A DNA stretch of 64,000 nt from Darksidea phi (taxonomy: Eukaryota > Ascomycota > Dothideomycetes > Pleosporales > Lentitheciaceae): the NCBI GenBank assembly GCA_030770425.1, contig JASJFT010000069.1, forward strand, positions 62,001 to 126,000, given 5' to 3'. Positions 12,061-23,309 of this stretch are shown here, piece after piece. The position numbers and the translations under genes were made by a program. Each line of letters starts with the position of its first letter. Position 1 is the stretch's first letter. The notes beneath the pieces were generated by a model, which made no database searches, was not told the DNA's origin, and was given only the letters and a program-made list of their open reading frames with translations.

Positions 12061-13621
12061 AAGTTCGTGGTTGTAGTGATAAGATCTTCGCTGGGGAGAG
12101 ATCAATAAATATGCTCTTATCTAACCATGGTTCTGTGCATTTTCATTTCACTGAAGATGCCTGACTGGAACACCGATCGTGACACTATAGAATTTCTACT
12201 ACATACGACTGCGGGAATTCCATATAAAGGCACACATTTTGTGATAGCGGAAAAGGCGTCTATCCGCGCCTCTCTGAGCCATTTCACTATACTGTGCGGT
12301 TGCCTATCGGTCTAATAGCCACCTCCAAGGCTATACATCCCGCACTAAGGAATCACAGCTCCCGAGTACCGCACACCCAAAGAGGCCAACACCTCTCCAA
12401 ACAATGCATGGTCGCATTCCTCTACACCACGTCTCGTAACACTAATTCGAAAACGATTCACGGTGTGGCAGAGAGTCATTCTCGCGATGCAAGTCTTGTG
12501 CATTTGAAAGTCTCCCTTCGAGTTCTCTTTCTTTGATTTCTTGGAGGACGTTTCTCATCATTTCTTCGACCTCTTTGCCTAGTGCTGTGCATTCTTCAAA
12601 AGTGTCGAGAGGATCGGTTATAGCTCGCAAGGATCGGCCATGTTGGTTTGTTCTGGATTGGTATAATGATGCCACTCAATAGGAGTTAGGGGGAGACTGG
12701 TTTTTCGAACTGCTAGCAATCAACGCTAACCCAGTTAAGAATAGGGTTGATGTTTTATTTAGCAGTCAACGTTGGAGGGTATGTGATGAGTGGTAATAGT
12801 CTACACTATAGAATCTTGAGTCATTGTATCGGAGCCACCGGGTTGATTGCTTGTGTTATGGTGTTTGGACGTACATGGAGATTTCCGCTGTAAATACTTT
12901 GAATGAACAGTTTGCGTAGTCACATCATTGACTGGTATCTCCGGATCGTCATATGTAGACGTGATGAGTCGTTTGGTGTCCCAATCAACGGTTATGTATC
13001 CGCTCGTTTGCATCACCTATCGATAAATTTGGTGCTCTTTTGAGATGACTGTACACTCATGCGTTAAAAGTCTGTGTACACTGTGCTAGCAGAAACCTGT
13101 ATAGCAATCTCAACCTCTAATTAAAACATCGACTAAATCAAATAGCCTTTAAGTAGTATTTTCTACTAAAGTTTATTAGAAGATATATTAATTGAAAGAG
13201 CTACAATGCTCTTAATATTATTGTTCAATGTAGGCGATCGTACGCTGACTTATGCTCTAGTACTGCGCATACTATCAGTGCCGATCTTTTGTCGGTGTCC
13301 CGACCGGGGGATTGAATATTGCAGTAGATGCCACATAGTATGCAGAGGCAATCTCTCTACGTTCGCATCATGTTCAGAGGCCTTTCGAACCCAGATTGGT
13401 ATGGTGTGCACGTGGAAAGTGGTCGTTAGAAGTAAGATCATTAGGAACGAGATTAAAACTATAAACAGGTACGCTCCGGGTATAAACATAAAGAATCATC
13501 AGTTCCTCCCGTCGACATCGTTTTATATCCGTGATTCATCGTACGCGCCGTCAAAAATACTAGCAAAGGTTAGCTTTACGAAATGTCAACAGCACCGTAA
13601 CTGACTCACCATACTAAACAT
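12061..13621. other. Intergenic; two weak frames only
   Basis: 1.5 kb without a supportable gene. Two minus-strand frames (13013-12801 and 12675-12442) have protein-like composition, the second being Glu/Lys-rich, but no convincing splice pair joins them and the second has no ATG start. 13.08-13.22 kb is AT-rich. Confidence 0.5.
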
Positions 13622-13843
13622 CTAACCAGAGCTGCAAGTGCACCCCTTGCGGTCCGGCCCACTCAAAACGGGGAATCCAACACAGACGCTGCCTCTGCTG
13701 CAGACCTTGCCCGAGGCGCCGCAGTTGTTGGCTGAGCAAGGGCCGGTAAAGCCTTGGGGTACTGGCTCAGCCAGGGGCTCGGCGGCGGGAGCGGCGGCGG
13801 CGAGGGTGGTGAGGAAAGCGGCGATGACGACGGAGACGCGCAT
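13622..13843 (-). CDS. Small secreted six-cysteine protein
   Basis: 73-residue predicted secreted protein of unknown function. The start MRVSVVIAAF opens a signal peptide of about 18 residues ending AAAA-P. A short acidic/Pro pro-like stretch (AEPLAEPVPQ) follows, then a Gly/Ser-rich core with six cysteines at 36, 41, 48, 54, 68 and 70, an even number consistent with three disulfides. The final CTCSSG places a CxC at the very C terminus. Single exon. A TATA-like element lies about 150 bases upstream. Size and cysteine content fit a fungal small secreted protein or effector candidate, but I recognise no family and no activity should be assumed. Confidence 0.7.
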   Translation of the reverse strand: MRVSVVIAAFLTTLAAAAPAAEPLAEPVPQGFTGPCSANNCGASGKVCSRGSVCVGFPVLSGPDRKGCTCSSG

Positions 13844-15111
13844 ATTGAAGGGTTTGTAGATATCGGCGTGAATCGGTGGTAGGGGTGATGGGGTTGTTGC
13901 GGAAGCGGTGGAGGTGGTAGTTGTGGAGTGGAGTGGAGTGGTGTGGATGATGAGATGAAGATAGAAAAAGAGGGAGACGGCTAGTGGACACTTTATACCC
14001 AAGGTACTATGGACGTATTGATCCAAGTTCGGTGTCACAATGTGACGTGTGGCACCTGTCTCCGAGACCTAGGCAGCCCATGCGCTGCAGCACAACGACC
14101 CGCCAACTCGCGCGTATAGTCGCCCTATCTGTTTTTTACTCCCAACAAGGCCTTAACCCACGGGAACCTTTGCTGTACAAGCCCGCACGATGCACACCCC
14201 GCCAATGTCATGCAACCAACAAAATAGGCGCCCCACAAATTTACCCTTTGTACCGCCTGCCCAGCGTGGCTCGCGACTCCGCCGGTCGTGATGTTGCATT
14301 CTCCGCTTCTTAATCACTATGGGTATGCACGAGAATCGGTAGGTGAGGTGGTTTGTGTTAGTGTTTAGAGGGCAGTAGGGCGGCTTGGATCGGCTTGGCT
14401 ACTTGGCTTTTGCGCCGTGTGTGTAGATCCCGTCTTGGTTGTTTCCTGACGACGATCAATTCACCGACAACGCAGCTTCAAGGCACGCACTTGTCAGGGT
14501 ATCCCGTGTCAGGGATGCCGCGGGTGGAGCTTCCATGTCGGACGAAAGTTTTGAAAAGGCGTGCGGAAACGCAGAAACATGTTTTGGCTGTGTTTTGGCA
14601 CGTGTCCAAGAGCTTCCAAGAGTACCAAGATCGGTGCATTAAGATAGATGATGCGGCTAAGAGTTGTGTATTGCTGGTGCAGGCACACCAGTGAAGCACG
14701 CAGGACGCATGACTAGCAAGAACTCTAAACGCTGCGAGATTGGGACAAGAAACAGTATGAGAATGAAGATACATCTTGGCTGTGCGATTAGGCGGCTTGG
14801 GTGACCATGTGTTTGGCAGCTTTATGTATGCAGAGATCTTCGCGGTGCCATTGATCTTCAAGGAATAGGGTTTCGGAGCCACATTCATTACGCGTAATGC
14901 AGAAAACAAAGCCCAAGAAAATTAGGAAGGCGGCTGTGCTCACCCCGATATCCAGTTCGTCTTTTAGAGAAACCCGAGACAATAAATTAAATGTGCATCG
15001 AACGATAATCCCGGGAATCAAGCTGGACGTGCGTTTCGAAATAAAAATGCGCGAAATGGAACGCCTAACCGCTGTGTAATGCGCGCAACTGGTACCTTTA
15101 GCCCCGAATTG
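13844..15111. other. Intergenic, no supportable gene
   Basis: About 1.27 kb. The proximal 150 bases are the promoter of the six-cysteine gene. The remainder has overlapping short frames on both strands with no motif or splice support. Confidence 0.5.
13991..13998 (-). promoter_or_regulatory. TATA-like box for the six-cysteine protein gene
   Basis: GGTATAAAG on the minus strand, about 150 bases upstream of the ATG at 13843. It is the best TATA-like match in that upstream region. Its distance implies a 5' UTR of roughly 100 bases. Confidence 0.35.
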
Positions 15112-16732
15112 TTACGAGGCCTCGCCGGTGACAACAACTCGCAGACCCTTGGACGTCGGCTTTGGCGCCGGGACAGAGGTATCTCACGAGCCGCACGTCC
15201 CCAAAGTCCGTTTCGAATAGTTGCAAGTCAAACCATCGGAAGAGCGTCGCAAGTGTTGGAAAGAGCTCGGCGTATGCCAGACCACGCATTCAAATAGAAG
15301 AGTGGAGCACTCACTTGATATCCAAACAGCCCCTCGTACCTCTGCTGAAGGACGTGAGATAGCGGCCTAGCTTCGGCCCTTCCTTTACCATCCACAGCTC
15401 GGGTCGAAACTCCTCTGGCTCGGGGAAAACGTTGGGGTCTGTGTGATCGAAGTACGTCGAGCAGCTGATCGGAGTCTATTCGGCTTTAGCACTGGGACCT
15501 GTACACAAGCATGATCAAACTGGTTTTACCTTTGCGGGTATGCCCCACTCCCAATACTGTAAAGGAACATGCGCAAGGCGAGGTAGTCTCGTCGAAAGGC
15601 CAAAAGATAGTCGCGATCCCTCCTTAACAACTCCGTTCAAATACGGCAGTTTTTCAAGCTCGGTCTAAGCGGGTATGCCTGTACGGTTTGGCCTAGCTAT
15701 CTTTGATTCTTCTCTCAAGGTTGCAAGCACTCCGGGAGTGTTTAGGACGTAGAAAGTCTCATTGCTGAGCGTTTTTGCGGTCGTATCCGCTTCGGCACCG
15801 AATAGGACCTTGCCTTCACCAGCTAGTGGCTCAAGACTCTTCTCGCTCATGGATAGCAAGTGGGTATCGCGGAGCCCTTTGAATATACCGTCCTTCTCTT
15901 TTTCTTTCTCTCGCACATATTTAATAATGATTGCCTTGACCTGTGCATAGACGCTCTTCTCCTGAGTGATCAACAGCTCGATGACTGGGATAAGCTCGAT
16001 GACCAAAGGAGCTGGCAAGCGCTGTACTGTCCAAATCATCCACGGCACTGCCCGGTTCCACGCGGCGGCTTGGATGAGATTCGTCATCACCTTTTCCCAC
16101 TTCTCGTTAAAGTCTAGCTCTAAAAGATGATCGTAGCTATTCCCCTAGCAGTATTCTGTGATGATACCTGCTATCAAGGCCATAAACACGCTTCTGAGCT
16201 CAATGACGACACCATCTTTTTGAATTTGAGTGAGTCGGTTGCAGAGTGTACTTTCTCACTGATACCAGGCTCGAGATGGACGATGGAGTCAGCGAAAAGA
16301 GGTTTCAAGGCTGCGCGGCGGGAGCGGTGGAGGTCGTGTTGTGGGGTAGCGAAGGCGCTGATGGGTGCACTAGCCATCATAATCCATTTGGCATACTTGT
16401 CACGCTTCTGGCTGGCATTTATGTAGATGGTGTTGTAATAGTCAGAATCTCTGATGTGGAGCTCATCTGGGTTGATGCGGATGAGTGGGTCCTACAGAAA
16501 AGTAGAGAGCCAGACCATATACGTTGTGCAGGCGTTCGATCTCCCAGCTGAATTGGCCCCCTTCCACAGCGTCAAAATATATCACATACAACTGAGTCGC
16601 GGCGGCGAGTTTGGAACCCGGAAACTTGGTCAGCCAGTGGAAGTAAAGACAGTAGATGGCAAGTGCGGTATTGTGGAGTGAAGCTACTACGACCGCAATT
16701 CCAGCACATTGGACGAAGGACAGAAGCGCCAT
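15112..16732 (-). pseudogene. Cytochrome P450 pseudogene
   Basis: Remains of a microsomal fungal P450, read on the minus strand. Pieces in order: membrane anchor and hinge from 16732 (MALLSFVQCAGI..., FPGSK in place of the usual FPGPK), INPDELHIRDSDYYN near 16.45 kb, HDLHRSRRAALKPLF (C-helix) near 16.33 kb, I-helix LFGAEADTTAKTLS near 15.77 kb, ExxR as KEGSRLSFG near 15.6 kb, and haem loop FSRGTRGCLDI near 15.33 kb. It is broken by an in-frame TAG at 16145-16147, a second TAG at 15665-15667 where the family has Trp, frameshifts near 16485, 16250 and 15150, and loss of the acceptor AG after the haem-loop intron. The haem loop has Asp where FxxGxRxCxG needs Gly. It cannot encode an active enzyme. 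The original substrate is unknown. Confidence 0.88.
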
Positions 16733-17275
16733 AGCGAGCGTGGTATTGCAATGCGAGCCTGTGAGGCGAAAGGCCATGAGCTTGCCTTTGCTCCAATATC
16801 ACAATACAGGAGTCTTTTTGATATCTCCAAGTCCCGTCACGTGCACATGTTTGCTGAGCCAGCACCAATTAACTTACCATCCAGGATCCGGTGATAATCA
16901 ACATTTCCGCCTCTCCGGTGAGAGACGGGTAGGAGAAGCATCCGACATGGCCGAGCAGAATGAACATGGAAGAAGGATGATCTCGGTTCCGCCTGCACTG
17001 CAGCTTGTGCTGGCTATCTTGATTGCATAACTAGATAATTCCGGGAGATGCATTGGAGCGCGGTGCGAGTCGCTGATCCGATGTTTCGAGACGGAAAGTA
17101 GACAATGAGCGGGTTGGCCAGAACGCGTTGGCTCGGGGCGGCGCTTACGTTCACCCCGACGCCGATCGCGTCACTTCACACGTAGGTAGCTCCCCGCTAT
17201 CAGGCCTCAACTATCCGTTGTCAACCTTCACCTGCGCTCTGACATCCATCGCTCAAGCTCATCTGCAACATCAAT
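16733..17275. other. Intergenic between P450 pseudogene and next gene
   Basis: 540 bases, divergent arrangement. Nothing recognisable apart from the presumed promoter of the gene starting at 17276. Confidence 0.4.
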
Positions 17276-18952
17276 ATGGCTCCAAACGACAACCCTCGCC
17301 ATGATAGGGAGGGTCCCGAAGATAATCCCTTCGTCGCCTTCCGCCGCTTCGCCGACTCCCAGGTGTCATCCCTCCTCAACACCGTCTTCACACTTCCCGC
17401 CACCATCGCCAACTTCAACAATGCACATGTCGCTCGAGAGCATTGCCTCTTTGGCAGCGCCGACAAAGCCAAGTGCGAGAAGCTTTCCGAGCTCGAAGAA
17501 CGAATCGCCCACTTGCGCTCCGAAGGTCGCGAATTGTACAAAGTGGGCGACCTGCAGCAGGTGCTTAAGAAAGGCGAGGATTTGATGCAACTCGATCGGC
17601 AGGCTGAAGAACTGAGGAAGGATATTGTTGAAGCCGGTCGAGGGACCGAGGCTGGTGAGCGGCTGAAGCTTAGCCGTCAACTGGAGGAACTTCAGGAGGA
17701 GCTCATGAAAGAATTTGGGTGGACTAGGGGTGGCGACCTCAGTAGAGCACAGGAGACAGCTCTGGTGGAGAAAGACGGTTGGATCGGACACGGCGATAAT
17801 AGTCAAGCACAACAGAAGGATCTTGTGGAGAGAGTCGCAAACGAGAAAGGCCAGCAGTGGGGTTGGTCGTGGGACTGGGGCTTCCCTAGGCCCTTCGATC
17901 AAGATGGGAATACAACGGAAGACACGGCAGACATCAGGAGACGATGTCGTCGATGGCGCCACAAGAGGGAAGCTGCGGTTAGGCAGCAACAAGGTGAAGA
18001 ACAGTGGGATTCCCTGGCTAGGAAGAGGGCTGAAATGGATCAACGTATGAGTGACGAACCGCATGGCAACGAAAATGGTCAGCGCCCTGCACGTAGATTT
18101 TTGTTTGGTCTACCTCCACCAACCGACACACGACAGCAAGATACTCCGGCTCAGGTCGAACGTCCCAAAGCCCACCTTCAGTCGATCTTTGATGACATCG
18201 GCAATGCTATCGCCAAAGAGGTTCCCCCCATCTTTGAATCTCCATCGTACTCTCCGGAAGCACTAGAGGGAAATGATGAACTCAAGCGTACAGGCGTGCA
18301 CTGGCGGGACGCATTCGAGGACCTCATCCGCGCCGAACATGGAGCACCTCTCATTCCACCTGACCATCTTGGAGCTTACCAGGACACTTCATACGAGCGA
18401 TGGGCGCGGCGCTTCCGTGATCCGTCATTTGCGCGCTCTGAATTTTCTCAATGGGTCACTGCCTCCAAGTATGCACCCATTTCCGCACGAGCTCACAACA
18501 ATTTGTCGAGAGAAAGCGAAGACATCAGCTACGAATACGGGCATGACCACGAGGACCAGCACGACGAGCCGCCCACGCCTAAAGTAAAACAGGGCAACTG
18601 GTCCGACGACATGCCAGAAACCGAGTTAGACGCCTACGAGCGCTTGCTGGGCCGTGCGCAAATTCCAGAAGCAGCGGCCAAAGAAGAAGGTCGGCCATCT
18701 GTGTTGTCCACGCTTACAACAACGGAGCGCACTGTCGCACCAGATGGCACAGTGACCACCAAAGTGGTTTTGAAAAAGCGCTTCGCTGATGGGCGAGAAG
18801 AGAGTTCAGAGACTGTGCACACACAGCGGGGCCAGGAGACCGATGCTCAGCAACAGGACCCCTGGAAGACCATGCAAGACGCACAGTCGCAGCCCCGGCA
18901 AGAATCACATCGCGAGAACGCGAAGAAGAGTAGCTGGTTTTGGTCAAATTAA
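17276..18952 (+). CDS. Hydrophilic coiled-coil protein, unknown function
   Basis: Single-exon gene for 558 residues; I do not recognise a named family. The N-terminal 60 residues hold a more hydrophobic block (FADSQVSSLLNTVFTLPATI, near residues 25-44) that may be an amphipathic or membrane-associated helix. Residues of about 60-150 are heptad-rich and charged, with strong coiled-coil character (LEERIAHLRSEGREL). Next comes a segment with two related GW-rich units (FGWTRGGDLSRAQ and DGWIGHGDNSQAQ). The C-terminal half is acidic and low in complexity, ending KSSWFWSN. Uninterrupted length and stable codon use make it a real gene. It converges on the RING-like gene, 209 bases downstream. Confidence 0.8.
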   Translation: MAPNDNPRHDREGPEDNPFVAFRRFADSQVSSLLNTVFTLPATIANFNNAHVAREHCLFGSADKAKCEKLSELEERIAHLRSEGRELYKVGDLQQVLKKGEDLMQLDRQAEELRKDIVEAGRGTEAGERLKLSRQLEELQEELMKEFGWTRGGDLSRAQETALVEKDGWIGHGDNSQAQQKDLVERVANEKGQQWGWSWDWGFPRPFDQDGNTTEDTADIRRRCRRWRHKREAAVRQQQGEEQWDSLARKRAEMDQRMSDEPHGNENGQRPARRFLFGLPPPTDTRQQDTPAQVERPKAHLQSIFDDIGNAIAKEVPPIFESPSYSPEALEGNDELKRTGVHWRDAFEDLIRAEHGAPLIPPDHLGAYQDTSYERWARRFRDPSFARSEFSQWVTASKYAPISARAHNNLSRESEDISYEYGHDHEDQHDEPPTPKVKQGNWSDDMPETELDAYERLLGRAQIPEAAAKEEGRPSVLSTLTTTERTVAPDGTVTTKVVLKKRFADGREESSETVHTQRGQETDAQQQDPWKTMQDAQSQPRQESHRENAKKSSWFWSN

Positions 18953-19161
18953 GTAGACGACTATCTGTATGAAATATGCCTCGATGCATCTGGATTGTAT
19001 ATTTGGAGGTAATATCAGGAATTCATGGGTAGGAAGTTGGCGTACGGAACAATCTCTCCTTTCTCTCCTGGTAGGTAGGCAAATAGCTCTCCTCTCAAAT
19101 CAACGACACGATCCTTCCACGCTCTGATCGAGCACCTCACCCGCGTGCCTTCTTTATAATA

Positions 19162-20541
19162 CTATTCTGTTACCCCCACTACCCTGTACGCTCCTTTCAG
19201 CTGCACATGCGTATGTGCCCAATCGAACACTTGGTTCCATCGCTCGCGTTGGACGGCAACTTGCTCCTCGACGCCCCTAAGCATCCCCCTGATCTCCGAC
19301 GAAAATAGCTCGCTAGCTTCCGCATCAGCCGCTCGTAAGAGAAACGCATCAATGTCGCGATCGCGCGTGCGGTCCTTGAAACCTTCTAACCAATCACAGA
19401 CTGTTATTCTCACATGAAGAGGCAACAGGTTTACAAAGTCCAGGATGTAGAGCCCGCCCCGGCAGATAGGACAAGTATTGCAGTCGTCTCTCTCAGATCT
19501 TAACCAGGGCTGCAAACACTGCGCCCCAAAGATATGAGAGTAGCCCGTCCTCACCGCGCTCTCCATCTGGTCAGTCGTAATGTCCCCGAAGCGCCGGCTG
19601 CATATGAGACAGTCGGCTTCGCCGTCGTCAAGAATGGCGGCCGCCACTGGAGTCGTCACCATCCCGACATCCATATCGGGGAACTGGAGACACAACTCCT
19701 CCTCATCCAAACCCTCCTTTCCCAATACACTATCGAGCTCTCGAAATCCTTCGATGTCTGCGCAGCCCTGCACTTGTGGATCCAAAGCGCGCCGAAGCAG
19801 CCGTGTGAGTGTATTGCTACCATATACCTCCCAATAGGCTAGAAATCCAGTGATGCGAAGGAAGGCGAGCCACGAGAGGTTAGGGATTTGCGTCTGGTCA
19901 GCCAGCCAGGAGTATTCCCGTGGCATTGTTTGGAGAGGCATCCGATCGTTGATGCTCAAGTCGTCTTCTGTATAGCGAAGGCCGTGGGGAGGGTGTTTGT
20001 TTGTTTCTGGGATGGAGGGGTCTTGAAGCCATAAAAGACGGGTTACAAGCATGCCCCGGTAGAAGTATATTTCATCACAAGGGGAGTAGGCACTTCCAGA
20101 TGTTGCGTTTCCGGAAGGACCCAGGGATGCATGCCCGCCCTCACATACTTCAACTGGCGCAGATATTCGTGCACTTTGGCGTGTAGATCTGATAGATCTT
20201 GGAACTCAGTTCCCGGCGTTAGGTCCTTCCTGTCTAGTATAACGTCTATTGATGGAGGTTCTTCAATGCTCTGGCTTACTAAGTTTCTTACAGCCCAGAG
20301 ATAGCCATCGAAGTCTTTGGTACGATCGGGGAAAGCGTTAGCTCGAGTGGCTTCACAGAGACTATCGATCTCCACGGTTGTGGCCTGGATTAAAGTTATT
20401 CATCGTCGCGAGCGCTTGATGAGTAAGAGCCCCAAGGTAGACGTTTCAGTGTAAGGGATGGAGGATGGACAGAGGTGAATGCGGTGGCACTGCTAGAGAG
20501 TTTGAGTACTCCAAAGACGGAGTGGAGGCTTCGAGTGACAT
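19162..20541 (-). CDS. RING-like zinc-finger protein, putative ubiquitin ligase
   Basis: Probable E3-type protein of a fungal family with a divergent RING. The secure part is exon 20384-20149, intron 20148-20093 (56 bp, GTATGT donor, GAAG acceptor) and exon 20092-19162. The intron restores one frame through NAYSPCDEIYFYRGMLVTRL. The zinc region near the middle reads CLICSRRF ... GYSHIFGAQCLQPWL ... CNTCPICRGGLY. It has CxxC, His, Cys and CxxC ligands but lacks the full eight-ligand spacing of a canonical RING-H2. The 5' end is uncertain: no ATG opens exon 20384, and I propose a first exon 20541-20491 (MSLEASTPSLE) joined by a 106-bp intron with a weak GTGCCA donor. That model gives 405 residues. 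Confidence 0.68.
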
Positions 20542-20905
20542 ATCGGTGTGGTCTTGGAGATCTGTGTTGAGAGAAGTAGCTGCAAACTATGAAATGTCAG
20601 GTGTGTGGTGTTTGTCAGAGTCTGTCTTTTACTGAAGGTTTTCCGAACCTGGTGCTTGAACAAGCTCAATCCCCAGTCCTTTCCAATAGCGCACAGCCTA
20701 AGCAGTTGTAACATGACCTACATGACGTGTCTTGCTGTAAGAGTAGTGCCGGTTCCAGCTAACCCCGTTTGAATTCTTTGCTTTCCCAGCACCCACATTC
20801 TCTACTTCACGTAAGCATTACCCGCAGTCTCCAATCACTTTTTAAAGCCTTAGAAACCTCGTATCCCCTGCTTGAAGCTCTTAACTAAAATCTACCACCA
20901 TCGAA

Positions 20906-21913
20906 ATGGCGAAACACAAAGCAGCTGAGCCAGCAACTGCCCGACCGCGTTCAAAGCGACCACGAAATTCGAAAGCTAAACCTGCTCAGGGTGTCTGCCG
21001 CGACTACGAAGACATTCTTAACTACAATATCCGCATGGTAGTATACGACTATCTCAGCCTCGTCCCATTCTCGACGGGAATTGAGGGTAAAGGCATCGCC
21101 CTGTCATGCAGAGCAGCCTTCGACGAAATCCGCGAAGCAGCCGCACACCGCCTTAGAACCCGTCTCGCACGCTTTCAACTGGAGCTGGAGATAAAGACAA
21201 GTTTTGAAGCACACCTATCTCCGATTCTTCTCCATGGGTCCTGGAAGGAGTTGACGAACGTCACGATTACGCTTCCGCCCGCGGCAATGGAAGCAGGCAT
21301 GTTTAGAACTCATCTCCATCCTCTCTTCACCCTATATCTCGACAAGCTCTTCATCATGTTCAAAGGCGATGCACACTCCGCTCGAAACTCCCTAACCGAC
21401 GACTCTCCGTCTAAACTAGCATGCTCTATATTCACCCAAGTCAACACCCGAAGCATGCCGTGGCTACAGCAGGCCCACAACACCGTTGTCGATCTGTGGT
21501 GTGACGTAGACGAGAGGTCTAAAATGCTAACCTACCAAGTCTTTCCCTACTCGATTTCAATACCGTTCCGCACCAAGCACATCGCCATGGGATGGGACTT
21601 CAGGGACCAAGATTCAGTAACTGCAGGTAAAGGCCAGCGCCGACATCTCATGGAAGGTAAGCTTTTTCGACATTCAGAAAATTCTATGTCGTACTTCAGG
21701 TGCTCTACCCACCTCCCCCCTGATTTCGTATGGCCGTTTCGGTATGAATTGATGGGTGAGGGCGGGCTCGTTGGAGCTTGGGGTTTTGTGAGCGAGAACA
21801 GATGGCAGGTCTGTGATAGACGGTGTCAACTCTACCATGTTCTATACTGGAAATGTATGAGCAAGAAGGTGGGCAGCGACGATTTTGGACACACTTTGGT
21901 TATGGCGGGTTGA
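20906..21913 (+). CDS. Hypothetical protein, F-box-like architecture possible
   Basis: Single-exon gene, 335 residues, no confident family. The first 30 residues are strongly basic with Lys/Arg/Pro clusters (ARPRSKRPRNSKAK), a likely nuclear signal. The following DILNYNIRMVVYDYLSLVP and CRAAFDEIREAA pattern resembles the short helical start of many ascomycete F-box-like proteins, but a true F-box is not clear. The rest is a mixed alpha/beta sequence without membrane segments. It converges on the next gene with about 150 bases between them. The length without a stop and the ATG context support a real gene. Function unknown. Confidence 0.72.
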   Translation: MAKHKAAEPATARPRSKRPRNSKAKPAQGVCRDYEDILNYNIRMVVYDYLSLVPFSTGIEGKGIALSCRAAFDEIREAAAHRLRTRLARFQLELEIKTSFEAHLSPILLHGSWKELTNVTITLPPAAMEAGMFRTHLHPLFTLYLDKLFIMFKGDAHSARNSLTDDSPSKLACSIFTQVNTRSMPWLQQAHNTVVDLWCDVDERSKMLTYQVFPYSISIPFRTKHIAMGWDFRDQDSVTAGKGQRRHLMEGKLFRHSENSMSYFRCSTHLPPDFVWPFRYELMGEGGLVGAWGFVSENRWQVCDRRCQLYHVLYWKCMSKKVGSDDFGHTLVMAG

Positions 21914-22065
21914 TTTGGTCACTAGTGGCAACGGTATTTTGGAGCAGCTATGTCCTGGTGGAGGCATAGCGGAGATAGTCATGTTTACTCAAGAGATAGG
22001 CCAGTTCTAGCTGTTCATCCTTTATAGTTACCTATAGTATCACAATGTACTACGCTCGTAAAATC

Positions 22066-22823
22066 TCAATTGTTAAGCCATCTCTCCATTCTTTGTGCTT
22101 CCTCCACCATCTTTGCAGCCATTTCATCCGCCGCCCTCAGCCCAGCCTCAGTCATAGTACTCGACTTCGCTCGCGCAATCTACACAACATCAGCACTATG
22201 TCTATAGACCCCACCACATCGTCTACATTAGCAATACTCACTTTGGGTCTCTCCCCCTCTCTCCCGCACCGATCATCACCAACCTCCCCACCAACATCCT
22301 CCCATCCTCCCAAATACCCTTCTTCCAGCCCCACCCGCCCCTCCCCGCCCCTCCTTCCCAACTCCGTCTTCACCAGCGCAAGCGTCTCGGCCCTCACCCT
22401 CCTGAACGCTTCTACCTGCGCATGCGCACCGGCATATATTCCGCCACTCCCCTCGATCCACACACCGATATCCACCAGGACCCTCGTGCTCAGCCCCCGT
22501 ACCTCCAGCACACCAAGCGGATGCACAATGTACCAATGCCCACCACCCGTCGCCTCAAATCTCGATCGGACGCCCGCAGCCGCAGCAGGCACGGTATCAA
22601 TCTCCTCGTAAAACGCGTGGCTCTGCGCCATGGTCATTTCGTCTAGAAACGTTTTGGGTACGAGTGTACGGGAAGGTAATAGATGGGTAGAAGTGGGCGT
22701 GGGCTTGGGGCCGAGCGAGGGGTCATGGTAGGTGATTAGGTGCGGGTATGCGTCCACGCGGTTGAAGCGGTGGGGTGATGTTTTCGGCGGATTGAGCGGC
22801 GGTCTTGATTCCGGGATGCCCAT
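22066..22823 (-). CDS. Hypothetical protein, two exons
   Basis: Exon 1 22823-22242 (194 codons), intron 22241-22180 (62 bp, GTGAGT...TGTAG), exon 2 22179-22066; 231 residues. The unspliced frame runs on past the donor and would give a different tail. Splicing instead gives a clean helical end (MTEAGLRAADEMAAKMVEEA), which is why I prefer it. Residues of about 65-150 form the most structured part: MAQSHAFYEEIDTVPAAA, GGGHWYIVHPLGVLEVRG, RVLVDIGVWIEG. Codons are very GC-rich at third positions in the middle of exon 1. I do not recognise the family. Confidence 0.72.
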
Positions 22824-23309
22824 GATGTAGGTGTGTGTCGAGGAGGCGTAGATGAGGAGTGAGGGCGTGTTGGCGGATGATATGTTCTGTGGAGCAGATG
22901 GAGAGCGGTGTTTGCGGTGGGTCGAATATGGGTGTTTGTTAATATGATGAGTGTTTGGAGGAGAGAGAGTGTGTGAAGTGTTCTGGTTGAGAGCAATGGA
23001 TGGGGTGTTGTAGGTAAATTTGTGGCGTTAGGGGTTACATGGTTAAGACGGTGATAAGAGGCAACAAAGCTGCAGCAAGGGACAGATGAATGTGCCAAAT
23101 GGGTTAATGAAGAGCAGTGACTATCTTTCATTATGTGGCCAATCAAAGTAGGTATGTGTGCAAGCAAGCAGATCAGTGACTCATGACATGAGACCGTTCA
23201 CCTAACCGGAGTGCCTAACGCTGCCATTCACCATGCTCAGCACCGTTCAAATATTCAGCCATAAGTGACATTAGTACACCTCAATGCCAGTACATCTACC
23301 CCAAATCTT
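22824..23309. other. Intergenic, no supportable gene
   Basis: 486 bases between two minus-strand genes; holds the upstream region of the 22823 gene and the 3' flank of the 26021 gene. No motif recognised. Confidence 0.4.

Noticed and set aside
12442..13013. Possible two-exon minus-strand gene
   Set aside because: The downstream frame starts without ATG, and no donor/acceptor pair joins the two frames convincingly. Lengths are within chance.
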